DNA of 64,000 bases from Xylogone sp. PMI_703 (Eukaryota > Ascomycota > Leotiomycetes). Positions within the stretch are counted from its first letter, which is position 1. Every line of letters starts with the position of its first letter. The stretch spans positions 1,798,001 to 1,862,000 of the forward strand of contig JAJTUQ010000006.1 of the NCBI GenBank assembly GCA_021399445.1. Reading direction: 5' to 3'. The position numbers and the translations under genes were made by a program. The notes beneath the pieces were generated by a model. That model did not search any database. It saw nothing but the letters and a program-made list of their open reading frames with translations, and had not been told where the DNA came from. Shown here piece after piece: positions 34,094-46,529 of this stretch.

Positions 34094-36177
34094 TTACATG
34101 TCTTTGTATTTGCAAATGAAGTCATGTAAATCTTTCACTGTCTCAGTGGGCGCGATATTCATATAGCGACAGCTTTGATCTCTCAACTGTCCAACCTTTA
34201 AAATTGTTCTCGTAAGCCACCAGAATTCTGTAGCATGTCTCCCTAATGCTGTTTGGCGGTGAAGTTTAAAGTCTTCGCTCTTAGTCACAGTGTCCCAGAA
34301 TACTTTCCATGTGTCTGTTGCGCGAAGGATTGTCCCTGCAGTTGCCTGCGACAAGAGACTAGATCTTGACACAATAGTAATGGACTGAAGCGCTTCGGAC
34401 TTTTAGTTCCAACTTTTCCATAGTAGTAGGCAGTAACTCACCACAGATAGTGACCAGCAAATGGAAAACTGTCATGCCTCTATACCTGAGGTCTTGAGGG
34501 TCTGGCCCGAGCTCTTCGAAACAGGATGAGACGAAGTCGGACGGTGATGGAGGTGGCGCACCTATAGATTCCAGTGATGCCAACTGCTCGAAGCGGGGAG
34601 CAGTATCAGCTTCAAAAAATTCTTCCGGGCAGGGAAAGTCCCCAATCATCTCGGAAATTGCCACTCCTGGGGGACTATTAAAGAACATTGCGAAGATAGT
34701 GTCCGTAAGGAAAGTCCAGATTGCTATTCTGGATTGCAGTTATTAGCCAATGCACATAGCGCAATTAACAAACTGTACCTTATGCGCATCTCATCGAAGA
34801 TGAATTGTTGCCAGTTAAATCCGGCAGGATCCTGTAAAGAACACCGACGCCTTACTCGGAACAAACCAGAAAGTCTCACTGCAGTTACAAGACATGGATA
34901 CCTTTCAAGTCGACTCCGCCGTTGCGCGGTTATGTCATTCGTACTGTTCTGCATTATTTGGACGAGAAGTGCTGCTTGCAAAGCCTGTATCGTGTCGGAG
35001 GTACTTCTTGCTTCATGATCGTACTGAAATGATCGTCCGAAAGTTGGATGACTAAATACAAACTCTTCTACGATGTCTAAAAATTTCTGCGTCGATGTGG
35101 CCAGATCTAAAGGCACGGAACATTGAGACCCGAAGAGGAAAAGTGCAAGAAGAAGTGGTAGAGATGCACTCTCAATATTAAATGTCGGTCGGTGTATAAT
35201 CGGGATATGGCCATGAAAGCGGTCGAAATAGACTCTGACAAAGTGCCTGAGGTTGGCGACGGTGAATACTGATTCTGCAAGCTGTATATTGAAGTCTCCC
35301 TGGAATCCATGGCGGCTCCGCAACATTGAATTTGTAATGGACAGTTGTGAGACGATATCACTCATGCGAGATTCTAGAACGACAGATCCCTGAAGTTGAA
35401 AAAGCGGATCATATTGGCTGGAACTGTATTCTTCAACTGACTCTGAGGAGAACATATCAACTAGACTAATGAAGCCATCTCCCAGGTCCCAAAAAAACAT
35501 ACCTGTAGTGAAACTGTTATCCGATGGCTGAAGGTAAGAGTGGGTAATCTCACTCTCCATGTAGGTTTGCTCAATACTAACTTCGGCAATTGCTGTAGAC
35601 GTAGCGTATGGAGAAGGATCGGTAAACTCCATAAGAAATGAGATAGGGATTCGGCCATAGAGGCGATTTTGGTCAACACTACTGCGGTGATTGCTGGCAA
35701 CACTGAGCGGGCGCCTAGGAGACGTGTAAGGGAGCAGCCGTTTGTAGGTGCATGCCGCCTCACGAGTGCAGCATCGCTGGCAAGGTGAATTTGCGTCACA
35801 CGAAACCTTCAGCTGTGAGCATCTGTCACACGCCTGCCGCCTCTTGCCACGCTTCTCTTTTGGAAGTTCAATGGAGTGTCCATCAGGAGAACATTTGCTG
35901 ACATGCCGGCGAGCTACGTCCCTATTCAAACTCAACATAAGTCCGGTATGAGTGACTGGGACACGTTACGCTCTTGAAAAATCCCGGTCGCAAAAGGGGC
36001 ACAGTAACGCATGCCTGGTAAAATCTAGCAGTCGTAAGCAACAAACAGTCAAAATATCAAAACATTCTTACGCGTTGCTTCATGCCGACGCAAATGGCTA
36101 TTGGATGAATAATCTTTCCCACATGTCGAACAGTGATACCTGCCAGGGGAAGAATTATTGATACGTGGGCTTGGCAT
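34094..36177 (-). CDS. Transcription factor with two C2H2 fingers plus a Zn2Cys6 cluster
   Basis: Start ATG 36177 (MPSPRINNSSPGRYHC). Exons: 36177-36072, 36024-35970, 35921-34779, 34728 to about 34450, and a last exon ending TAA at about 34094. Splicing gives two C2H2 fingers in the first 60 residues (YHCSTCGKDYSSNSHLRRH and LCPFCDRDFSRADVARRH). A Gal4-type cluster follows directly (ACDRCSQLKVSCDANSPCQRC). After a Ser-rich linker comes the fungal-specific TF domain (HIPIIHRPTFNIES, LDIVEEFVFSHP, then WTFLTDTIFAMFFNSPPGV). The splice after LVTICGELLP is uncertain because the final exon (FWDTVTKSEDFKLHRQ) lies in another frame. Double C2H2/Zn2Cys6 regulators often control secondary-metabolite clusters. 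It stands at the left edge of the NRPS-like/pterin region, and a foldback element lies 44 bp before its start. Confidence 0.85.
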
Positions 36178-36220
36178 GTTCTGAGCTGGAACACGGGGCA
36201 CTTCGAAAATTAAAGAAAGC

Positions 36221-36389
36221 GGTAATAGTTGGCTCGCTCGGTTGCTTGGATATCGCTCGCCCCTGGGTGGTTGGGTGGTTGGGTGGTTGGGTGGTTGGGT
36301 GGCCCCCTGGGTGGTTGGGTGGTTGGGTGGTTGGGTGGTTGGGTGGTTGGCGAGCGATATCCAAGCAACCGAGCGAGCCAACTATTACC
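36221..36389. repeat. 169-bp foldback element: 41-bp perfect inverted repeats around a GGGTGGTT array
   Basis: The arms 36221-36261 (begins GGTAATAGTTGGCTCGCTCG) and 36349-36389 (ends CGAGCCAACTATTACC) are perfect reverse complements over 41 bp. Between them are two blocks of the octamer GGGTGGTT: four copies plus a GGGTGGCC variant (36265-36304) and five copies (36309-36348), each block preceded by CCCT. The array has many GGG/GG runs, so it can form G-quadruplexes on the plus strand. No target duplication is obvious. It lies in the 5' region of the regulator gene that starts at 36177. Confidence 0.9.
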
Positions 36390-37572
36390 CATCTCGCCAA
36401 ATCCCTGTGCTATAGCGCTTACCTAAGAGGATATATGTGAACCAAGTTTAACGTTTTTCCGATCCGATCGAACACCCGGTCCAATCAACAACATTTATTT
36501 GAATAAATCTAATGACTAGCTAAATCAGGACATTCAAGAATCAAGCCCTTAAATATTACAATTATCCAGCATATTTAGGACTATTTAAACATTATTTTTA
36601 TCCTAATAAGACACTATACAGAAAGAAGTCAAGTCATTATACGGTATCTCAGGGGTTTCGTTTTACGTTAATTTGCATACTACATCCTATTATAGTACTA
36701 TAATTGAGCATGCTCTAACTTATAATTGACAAGGCATGTACATTACTATATAGTCACTAAAATACAATACTTCGAAAGCGATCACGCTAAGATGTAACGT
36801 TAAAAACCAACCTGCTCACAGCTGCAGGTCTAGTACCTCTACTTCAGGAATCTACTTCGAAAAATTTTCTATAGCTACGCCCATAAACAAAGGTAAGATC
36901 TGCTTCTCTCTCCCCGGAATTAGCCGGGTCATTTGAAGGGCTGTTACTCGTTTGACTTCCACCCTAGGACAATTTTCATCAAATACGTATTATACGAAAT
37001 CCGTTATTTTAGTACAATGATTCGGACTCTCTAATTTACAGAGAAAGCTATAAACTGTCCTCTAAGTAACTCTCATTATTTTTCTACAATGAAAAGGGAA
37101 TTCGTTGGCACGCCAGGCGAGCCGTTACAACATCGAGAAACTTGGGCACTAAAATGGTCGACGTTTCAATCACCAGGGGCTAGGATATCAAGTAATGGGC
37201 TATGGTATGACAATGATCTGGTTGGCCTTATAAATACTTACCGATGCAATAATTTAGCTTAACCCTTTTGTTTTTTATTTCAGTTTTCTAGGATAATATT
37301 CTGTTGCAATATTTGTCAGCATCTTTTCATGTATTTAAACGACGGCCTGCTCCCACACGTCATCAAACTCCAACGTATGAATTCAACATAGTATAATCAC
37401 CATGCAACTTGCTATATATACCTATAACAAGGTAAGTAATATTAGACGAACGACCTCCTTATATAAAGGATCCACAATATTCAATAAAGCTTTTGATTAG
37501 GAACCCACTTCACTCCTAAATAATCAAACGAACATGTTATATTTGGGAGATATATATTGCACAAACAAAACT
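36390..37572. other. AT-rich intergenic stretch, no gene recognised
   Basis: Stops in all frames and no motif. It probably holds regulatory sequence of the TF gene and the 3' flank of the membrane-protein gene. Confidence 0.5.
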
Positions 37573-38987
37573 TTACGTTCTGTAAGCTCTTTCCAATACC
37601 TCCTTCTTATTCATTTCGACGGCCTGCCTTCGCCTTCTCATCTGCACCCATATAGTAAACGGCTGGAGCGCAATAGAAACTGCCACCCAGCTGATCAGCA
37701 CTCCGAAGTTCAGCCCCAGCAGATTCTTTGTCCCGAAGAGGAGCGCTTTTGACCCTATCACCACATGCCGAAGTGGCCACGCTAGGCCCCACAAATAGAA
37801 ATTGCTCAGCGATTCGATGGGGAAGAATCCCGTCGTCACATTGCTGATGACCCAGAAAACGAAGAAGACAGGCGTGATGGGCATCCCAACGACATTGTTC
37901 ACGTTCTCGATCGCCAACCCGAACGCCATCATCCCAGCCCATGAAAGCATCCAATAGATGACGTACCCCGAAGCACCGTAAAACCGGCTGAAGCTGATTT
38001 GCCAGGCGCATGAGAGAGCGAGGTAGAGGAGCGAGAGGAAGAGGTACACGACTGGGAAGACAAGCAGACGGTAAATGTAATAGCGCACATTAGGCACCTT
38101 GCCCATCATAGCTTCGTGTAGGAAATTGAACATTAGAATAGAGAGAAAGGAGACTATTATAAGATCTATGTCGTGTTAGAAGCGGAAGGACGAGAGATAG
38201 GCTAGGTCTTACAAATAGTCCCAATTTCTGTTGCAGCTTCGGCAGTACTAGGTTCGTAGGGTGCCGTATTAATGAGGGTGTAACCAATTGGAAGAGGGTT
38301 GTCCGCCTGTCTGGCCAAGGCGGCAGCATTTCCAGAGTTTGAAGCGGCTAGAGATCGCTGTTTCCGTAAGGTAAAGGACGTGAGAAATTGGTCGAGAAAT
38401 TCAGTCAGAATAGGGTAGATGAATTCGGAGATTACGAGAGAGTTTCTGCCTTCCTCGAAAAATACTTGTACTAACCATGATGGATCATAGCTCGAATTTC
38501 CAACAGAATAAGCATGATTCATGGCCGTGGTGGCATTGGCCTCGACCACAATAGCTATCCAGAATTCCTCCTCCCTCAACGCGTGGGTGACCATCTGGTT
38601 GGAGTAATTATATTTCGATCCTGGTACGGATATGAACCCTAGAGTCTTGCCTAAAGCTGCTGCCCGAGTTGCGGCGCCCATTTGCTGCAGAGAGGGGCCC
38701 ACCTCTCCATTATCGAAATCTATTATAGCAACAGTGAAAACAGAAAGGTTGTATTGAATGCTGTGAAGTGCCCCCCAGTATATGGACATGATCCCCATAA
38801 TAATTGTAGTGAGCAGGGCGACGAAAATAACGAACACTTTCGTCCATGTTTTTCTCTCCATCGTCATAAACGGAGACCAAAGCCTTGGCAGTTCATGGTC
38901 CAAGAGCTCTTTCTCTTCAGATGGAGCTATCCCATTCCTAGGGAGCGATGCATCCTCAGTAGCAGTTTCTGTTGAAGGGTCGCTCAT
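37573..38987 (-). CDS. DUF3533/Sng1-type multispanning membrane protein
   Basis: Two exons (38987-38213 and 38165-37573) joined by a 47-nt intron (GTAAGA...CATAG) give 455 residues. Residues 1-45 are polar. TM1 follows (VFVIFVALLTTIIMGIMSIY), then a large extracytosolic loop with FTVAIIDFDNGEVGPSL, VTHALREEEFWIAIVV and FFEEGRNSLVISEFI. About five C-terminal helices follow, including YLFLSLLYLALSCAW and FFVFWVISNVTTGFFP. This is the plan of the yeast Sng1 (nitrosoguanidine resistance) family, distantly related to ABC-2 permeases. It may export a metabolite or alter membrane leaflet composition. The next gene along is the NRPS-like enzyme, divergent from it, so it may serve that cluster. Confidence 0.85.
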
Positions 38988-40596
38988 CTCCAATGCTCAG
39001 GGAGGGGAAACCCCGATGGTTTTAAATTGGCCCAGAACAAATTTGAGTATAGAGAGAAAGGGTACTAGTACATGATAATATGTATATATATATATTTAAA
39101 TATAGCTAAAAGGATGAATTGGAACAGATACAAAGGTGTTGTTGTTGATGTCGTCATATGACGCCGCACAAGTATGCCTTTCATGTTTTCACATTGCAAC
39201 ATCAGGTCCAGACCTTCTCTCTCACATTTATGTGTGTAGAAAATTGTCTCAGGAGACACATATCGCCGACTCTCCCGGCGTTACGGGTTTTCCTGTCCGC
39301 CCTTCCTTTTCCCGTCTCTTTCATCTCAGGTCTAGCTATAGAATGTCTCTCGTTTGTCTGTGGCCATGTGTTGACCTGTACAAGTAAGGGCTCCCAGTAG
39401 TATTCGGTTTGACGGACTTACTCGGAGTATGTCACATGAACCCTAGTCCCGCTAATTGGAGGCTGGGGATCGCCATGCAGAGCAGAACCACATTGGCGTC
39501 CAGGGACTCCCAGACAACAAAGAATTAGCTATATTGATTCTATAGTCATTTCTCCACTACACACTCTTCCCCATTACAGGGCTTCAAGATATTTCCTCCG
39601 ACTAGAAGTGTCCAATAAAGTTCGATAGTTAAGAAAATAGAATACATATTATTTGTTATCGAGAATTTCGTCATTTAATTAAGCTTGTTAACTGGTAACA
39701 AATAAAAGGTTAGTTTAGAATTGAAGCTGGATCGTTCTATTACTTAGTGGACATCCTGGTAAGTTCTTCCCTGTAGTGGGTTCTCTCCCGCAATTGTGGG
39801 CTCTTTCCCGTGGTGGGTTCTCTCCCGCAACTGTGGGCTCTTTCCCCGTGGTGGGTTCTCTCCCGAGTCGACTTTCATGCCGGGTCGGAACTTGTAAACT
39901 TCCGTTGCTTAGAAAGCACACTGGTCGGGTTGGTTATCTAGAAGATTTATCATCGTCTCCGTTATAGAACCAAGTTTGAGGATAAAGCTCGGAGTCACAA
40001 TCCTCCGATCTTCTACAATACTGCTCCGCAATATAACCACTCATATGTACGTGTGATCGGCAATAACAATCCATGTGATGACACATGATGTAAAATCGAT
40101 GAGAGAATGTGCCGTCCTTGTGATGGCATTCTTGGCTTCTGAATGATGTCTCGGCATTCCCGTTTGTCATAAGCACCGATGGGAGTCGACCGTGTTTGCT
40201 GGAAGCATCTACAAGTTCTTGATTTTCCTAATTGGAGTTGGCTGTCATCAGGTAGTGGTGATCATGATTAAATGTGCTCATGCGATCCACAAATCTTCTC
40301 TTTGAGCGTTACAGATGCCTTATCTTTTCGGTTAGTTACTCTACTACTGTGATATGAGTGGTGGAATCTTATAACTAGCTTAGTGTCACCTAAATACATC
40401 AGCATGGTTATGAGGTGAGATGTAAACTAAGTAGTACAAGAGAATTGACAAAAGTCTAGTAAAAGTGGATATAAACCCCTGAATGTACTGCATTGGCATC
40501 TTTTCATTATAATCAGATAAATCAACGAGAGAATATTCCAGTGTTATTCAAACTGTGTCCTGATTAAGCATCATTTCTTAATATTCTGTGCCAATA
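38988..40596. promoter_or_regulatory. Divergent intergenic region between the Sng1-like and NRPS-like genes
   Basis: No gene recognised. It contains the second minisatellite locus and must contain both promoters. The stretch before 40597 is AT-rich with a C/A-rich leader. Confidence 0.45.
39775..39868 (+). repeat. Minisatellite, locus 2, same unit family as 32795-32893
   Basis: Alternating units GTGGTGGGTTCTCTCCCGC and AATTGTGGGCTCTTTCCC, five in all. The shared core is GTGGGYTCTYTCCCG. Confidence 0.8.
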
Positions 40597-43500
40597 ATGT
40601 CGGAGATACAATCAGGCCTTGGCAAACGTCGTTTAGTAACGCACATTATCGATCAGATTGCAGCCGAGGACCCGTCTCGTCCTTGGATATCTGTTCCTCG
40701 CACATCTGATCCTGGGGATGGGTGGCGCGACATTACGTACGGTCAATTTGCGAATGCTATCAACATTGTTGCACATGAGTACATTAAAGAGTTCGGCACC
40801 CCAGTTCCAAACACCTTTCCGACCATTGCCTACATTGGCCCTAATGATGCGAGATACTTCGTATATTCCATTGCAGCGGTCAAGGCCGGATATCAGGTAT
40901 GTGACATACATCATATGATTGCTCTTGGCAAAGTGGCGCTATCAGACGCAACCAGACGGCTTACAGAACATGGTTTTATAATAGAACCTCCTTATATCCC
41001 CTCGAAACAGTGAGCAAGGACAGCTATCGTTGTTTGAGGCTACTGATTGCAATGCCATATACTACACATCGACCTATAAGGCGGCCATCCAACCATGGCT
41101 GCAGAAACGGGAGATGTGGGTGGTTGAGATCCGCAATATCCATGGGCTGCTTGACGACTTAGAGCAGGCAGAAGCATTCCCCTACAACAAAACTTTTGAT
41201 GAGGCGGAATGGGATCCATTAGTTGTAATGCACACGAGTGGCAGCACCGGAATACCAAAGCCTATCATCATCCGCCAAGGCACAGTAGCAACATGCGATA
41301 CTTTCCGTGAACTGCCTAAATTCCATGGTCTTGATGTTTGGACAAACGCATTCTCTCGAATCTCAACGAAATGCTATATTCCAAGTCCGCTACCCCCTTC
41401 CCGTTATAACGTTGAAATCAAAAGTCACTAATATCGGTGCTAGTGCCGTTATTCCACGGCGCTGGATTCGCTGGTTGCGTTATGTTTGGAATATATGGAG
41501 GCGTTCAGATCGCTTTAGGTGTTACAGATCGTCCGCTATCATCTACCTTAGTCATAGAGTCATTAGCACACTGCGGAGCTGATTCCACATTGCTCTCGCC
41601 ATCTATCTTGGAAGAATTGAGTCGTATGAATAATGCCATCGATTTACTTGGTAAACTGAAGATGGTTGTATTTGGTGGTGGTAAGTGTTACCCTTTGAGA
41701 TTTTAAAGTTCCTATCGAGATCACGAACGCTCGTCCATTTGCATGTAACGGCTCAAGTTCATTTTTACTTAGGAAGCCTTGGAAAGGAAGCAGGCGACAA
41801 ACTCGTTAGCAGTGGCGTCAATTTGGGAAGCTTCATATCTACCACAGAGTGAGTCTCAGCGTCTCTGTAACGTCTCAATAACGATGCTAAAGGATATATA
41901 GATGCCTTCCTTATCTTATTTACTTGGATAAGGATCCTGCCAACTGGCAGTACTTCGTTTACAACGACGATCTGTTTGGATGTGAATGGCGTCCAACTAC
42001 TAGCGAAGACGACGTATTCCAATTGGTTATTGTGCGTAAGGGGAAGGAACCTGGCTTACAGCCCTGCTTTTATACGTTCCCAGAGGACAATGAATATGAC
42101 ACCAAAGATCTATTCAAGCGCCATCCTACGCTTCCTAACCGTTGGAAATTCCATGGGAGATCTGATAGCATCATTGTCTTCTCTAATGCCGAGAAGTTGA
42201 ACCCAGTTACCATTGAGGAAATAGTTACTAGTCACCCAGATATTAAGGGTGCTGTTGTCTTCGGACAAGGCCATTTCCAACCAGGACTGTTAATCGAGCC
42301 TGTAGAAAATCTTGAAAATCATGAACAAGCGTCCAAGCTACTGAACAGTGTCTGGGCTAAGATCAAGGAAGCCAATGAAGTTACCGTGGCCCATGGGCGA
42401 GTCTCACGGCAATTTGTTATTTTCACGAACCCGGAAAAGCCACTTCCCAGGGCGGGGAAAGGTTCAATCCAGCGAGCTGGCGCTCTCAAGCTGTACAAGA
42501 ATGAGATTGACAAGCTGTACGCCCATACGGAAGGCGATCTCTCGATAGATGATGTTAAGTTAGATATCAGCTCAGAGAATGCTTTGGCAAAGTGTATCGT
42601 AGCACTGTTCCGATTCTCACTCGGGATAGCCAACATAGACGACTCTAATACTAATATCTTTTCTGCTGGGATGGACTCGCTCCAAGTTATGGATGGTTCT
42701 CGAATGCTGCGATCTGGGCTCCAAGCGGCAGGGTTGAAACCCGAACTGGCGGCAGTAGCTAACCGCGATATCTACGACAATCCAACAGCCCATAAGCTTG
42801 CCGTACATATTTTCTCTCGTTTTTCTAATCCAGACCAAGGAGAACAGCTCAACAAGGATAGTGATGAGAGGCAAAATGACATTGCGGATGCCCTTGTGGT
42901 CAAATACACCAATGAAATGCCGATCTCAGCCAGCGGTAAGCCACAGCCAGCAGCCACCGGGCAAACCATCATGATTACTGGCTCAACCGGCAGTCTGGGT
43001 TCATACATGCTAGATATTGTACTCGAAAGCTTATCCATCGGAAAGGTGATCTGCCTGAATCGTGGCGATGATGGTGGTCGGCAGAGGCAGGCCAAGATCA
43101 GTGCTGAACGGGGCCTCAGAACAGATTTCACAAAGGTAGAGTTCTACAGCGCCGACTTATCGCGATACAACCTGGGACTCAAGACCTCAGTCTACGCGGA
43201 CCTGCTCAGCAAAGTCGATCGTATTATTCATAATTCTTGGTCTGTTAACTTCAACATTGATGTCGAGACTTTTGAACCGCACATTCATGGAGTTCGGAAT
43301 ATTGTTGAATTTGCATCTAGATGTTCGAAACAGGTTCCCATTGTTTTTCTTTCATCTATAGGTTCCGTTATGAAGTGGAACAAGGACGGGCCTATTCCAG
43401 AAACTAGTCTTCCGGACTTTGCGATAACTGAGGGAGGTTATGGGCGTGCCAAGCTTGCTGCCAGCATGATTCTGGAAAAGGCGTCACAAATCTCCGGAAT

Positions 43501-44062
43501 CTCTGCCGCATCCATTCGCGTGGGCCAAATCGCCGGCCCTCTCGGCGAAAAGGGTGAGTGGAACCGCCAGGAGTGGCTTCCAAGTCTTATTTTCTCATCT
43601 GCTCATATTGGAGCACTGCCGGAGAGTTTAGGTCCCATGAGCTCGGTCTCGTGGATGCCTGTCGAGACTGTAGCCCAAGCGGTGCTTGAACTCTCTGGGG
43701 CCATCTCCTCAATTCCACTTTCAGATATCACTGGTTATTTCCATTGCGTGAATCCCACGAAAGCAACCTGGCAGGAGCTTTTGCCTGCCATCTTAGAGTT
43801 TTTTAAAAGCCGCGACTGCAAGCTGGAGGTTGTCCGTCTCGCGGATTGGATTCACAGAGTAGAACAGGAGAAGGATGTTAGCAAGAACCCAGCTACGAAA
43901 TTGCTTGAGACTTATCAAGGCTGGTTAACAGCAGAAAAGGCAGGCCAGACTGAGGTCGAGCTCTCTGTAGAAAGAACTAAGACTTACAGTAAGGCAATTC
44001 GGGAAATGAAAGCGATATCGCCAGAGCTGATGTCTCATTGGTGTCAGCAGTGGTATAGGTAA
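40597..44062 (+). CDS. NRPS-like adenylate-forming reductase (A-T-R)
   Basis: Five exons (40597-40896, 40985-41384, 41444-41680, 41773-41848, 41902-44062) total 3174 nt and give 1057 residues. Adenylation domain: about residues 20-520, with VVMHTSGSTGIPKPI (A3 core), KMVVFGGGSLGKEAGD, WKFHGRSDSIIVFSNAEKLN (A7-A9) and PLPRAGKGSIQR (A10 lysine). Carrier domain: about 560-640 with NIFSAGMDSLQV, whose Ser takes the phosphopantetheine arm. Reductase: about 690-1057, NAD(P)-binding ITGSTGSLGSYMLD, substrate-side VFLSSIGSV and the GGYGRAKLAAS Tyr/Lys pair. Such enzymes activate an aryl or amino carboxylic acid and release it as aldehyde or alcohol. The donor at 41385 (GTCCGC) is unusual but restores the MPLFHGAGF motif and the frame. 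It is probably the core enzyme of the cluster. Confidence 0.9.
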
Positions 44063-44219
44063 GAAAATTTGGTATCTATATCGTAAATATCTGATGTTTA
44101 TAATCATTCGTGATATAATATTGATAGATACGATGGTGAAGCATTAATGATCAATGGAATTTTAAGTTCCACAGAAAGTAGAAATAATAGTAATGCAAAG
44201 AGGGCTAAAGAAACGGTAC

Positions 44220-44888
44220 TTACATTGTAATTTCACATTCACATTCAGGGCATCCACAGTGATTACACGCCATCGAGAGGCAGCTACGCCTGCCAATATT
44301 ACTGTACGTGTACCGATGTGGACGGGCGACTGATATTTGGACGGATCTATTGCCCGTATCACTGCAAGCTTGCGTTGACAAGGTTGATTGATTGATCGCT
44401 GATGATGAATCAGTCAGTGCCACGCTCGAGCCGAACGGAAGAGCCAACCCAAATACGAAGCCAGAGGAAGGCAGCTGATCATTTGACCTCGCCACCGAAC
44501 TAGTGTCTGTTGGTCACAGAGCCGGCTGTTGGCATTACTTCGCCTCTTCCTCTTCCATTTGCTTCTCCTCTTCAGCTTCATTTTCTGATCTAACGTCTTG
44601 GAAATCCATTACAACATCTTTCCAGTGCGTTTCCAGGGTAAGGACAGCTGCTTGCTAAGGATGTAACTTGGCTGCCCTGGTACTACGTTCTTACGTCAAA
44701 CGGACTCCCCCCGACTTGATCACAGCCCAATCACGCCTGGAAGAACGGGACAGATAGCACTTCTCCCAGCCAAGGTCACCTTCAGCACAACGATCCAAAC
44801 TCCCAGAAACCACACACTGCTGATTGTCGTGCTCGCAAAAGCTGCAAGGGAAAACATTTTGATTCATTAGGCTCGAATCTACCAACAA
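44220..44888 (-). pseudogene. Cys-cluster protein of repeated fungal type, stop-ridden
   Basis: On the minus strand, 44888-44691 encodes NVFPCSFCEHDNQQCVV and SLDRCAEG, a C-x2-C plus downstream Cys pattern seen in abundant short fungal zinc-cluster-like genes. After stops the sequence continues with an acidic piece (SENEAEEEKQMEEEEAK) and then 44495-44220 (SNDQLPSSGFVFGLALPFGS). Stops near 44691, 44640 and 44530 break it. It is probably a dispersed, decayed repeat gene and not part of the cluster. Confidence 0.5.
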
Positions 44889-45151
44889 GCAATAGGCTCC
44901 ACAGAAATAATGTTGCTACCGGAAGTAAAATTAGATGCCTACCGATATATGTGACTTACTAATCAGTATAGTCTACTATTATAGTATAACGGTGTCCGAG
45001 AATTTCCAGATCATATTGCACCCCTTTCAGCATTCTATGACAGATTAGAAGAACACTGCCAGCTATTGAGGCAAGACTTTTCTTACTGCACCTTTTCGTT
45101 GACTTCGCACTGAAAACCGGCTAGTGCTGTGGAACCCGTCATTTTCCTGTT

Positions 45152-46293
45152 ATGGCATCCCTAACTGATCTTATACAGGCTGCGGTAAGCTGTTCAATGT
45201 CAACCCCTATTCAAGTTTTGTATCCAGAGCCAGAAAATAGCGATGGAACTCGTCAGATTCAGGGAATGTTAATTGAAATCCCTGACAAGAACGGTGTTAT
45301 CCGCATCATCAGCTCTGCAATCGCAAGGGATAGGAAGATTACCGTGTTTTACCATACAGCGGTTCCAACAGAAGATGCAGTGCCATCTTTCTATCACCAA
45401 GAGGCTTACACCGCTGTCATAGTGTGGAGCGGGCGCTTCCAGTTCTGGAATGGTGATAAGGCACATGAATTGTACCGCGGAGACTTTGCCTTTATCCCGC
45501 CGGTGAGTGCATTTCATCGTCATGTTGTTTACCATGTGGAAGACTTACTTCTATCAAATGTTAGGGGACTGTCTACGGCTGCCAACCACTTACATCGGAT
45601 TCAGAATTACTGGTCCTCACTACTCTGGAGAACCCATCTGACCTTTTCCGATTGGTAAGCCCAGAAAAAGGCAAGATGCTGCCAACTACACATACCAGTC
45701 TGCTTGAAAATATTTCTATATATTCAAATGACACTTATGTCAAGCATAATTATTGTCCACCCAAGTTGATGAATTATTTAGACTCGGACAATAGAGTGCC
45801 AGAATCACCACAGCCATACTTCCTTCGTGTCCAGACTAGCCATAGGTGGGCGTTCGACGGGGTGATGTCAAGACCCTGCGTTAGAGCAGTGCAATCCGGG
45901 GGCAAATTCTCAATCTCGGCCATGGAAACGTCCCATATGAATAGAACAAGGCTGTTCCTCAATCGGTGGCTAAAATTCACGAGAGTAGACCACTGCTTTT
46001 TGGTCATTGAGGGAATATTTAAGGTGAAGTTCAAAGGAGAGCCGGAATGGACACTTGTGCGAGAAAACCAGGTTATTGCAATTCCAGCAAGACACGGGTT
46101 CACTGCCGATGTGGGGAGTGAGTTTCTTCGGCTGGTTACGTTCGCCAACGGGGCTGGTATTGATGAGTTAATATACAAAGCCGGCTATGAATGTCAGAGT
46201 CTAATCCTACCAGAAGTAGCGAGTCGTTGGAATGGTTGGGATGAACTCCGGTTCAAGTCAGCTTGTGTGGAAGTAGGAGCTCTCCTTGAATAG
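45152..46293 (+). CDS. Bicupin, quercetin-2,3-dioxygenase-like
   Basis: Exons 45152-45502 and 45565-46293, with a 62-nt intron that has a consensus GTGAGT donor and a TTAG acceptor; 359 residues. Splicing at this point joins DFAFIPP to GTVYGCQPLTSDSELLVL, restoring the usual cupin strand (FIPPGTVY); without it the two halves lie in different frames. The N-terminal cupin (about 55-150) has FYHQEAYTAVIVWSGRFQFW and GDFAFIPPGTVY. The C-terminal cupin (about 225-330) has VDHCFLVIEGIFKVKF and NQVIAIPARHGFTADVG. The metal-binding His/Glu set is only partly canonical: the first domain keeps H-x-E, the second replaces much of it. Bicupins of this kind oxidise flavonols or act on aromatic metabolites. 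It is transcribed in the same direction as the NRPS-like gene 1.1 kb upstream. Confidence 0.75.
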
Positions 46294-46529
46294 CCTGTAC
46301 GATAGGTTCCTAGCATGCAACAAACGGATAATGAACACATAATCACGATATTTTGTGGCCGTATCATTTGCTTGGTATGACTCGACGGTGCGATGTGAAC
46401 AGATAGTTGGCTACTGGCTCAATTGTGCTAGGGTGTCAAACTGTCAGATATCGGGGTAGTAGCAAGATGATCGAGAGGCAGTGATATGAAGCCAATTAAT
46501 GTATTTATGAGAGAACAATAGCACTATTT

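Noticed and set aside
36265..36348. GGGTGGTT array as an internal telomere repeat
   Set aside because: The fungal telomere unit is normally TTAGGG; this octamer differs and is enclosed by inverted arms.
36155..36440. Open frames of Gly/Trp/Val or Pro/Thr/Gln repeats on both strands
   Set aside because: They are only translations of the GGGTGGTT array and its flanks; all frames are open because the repeat lacks stops.
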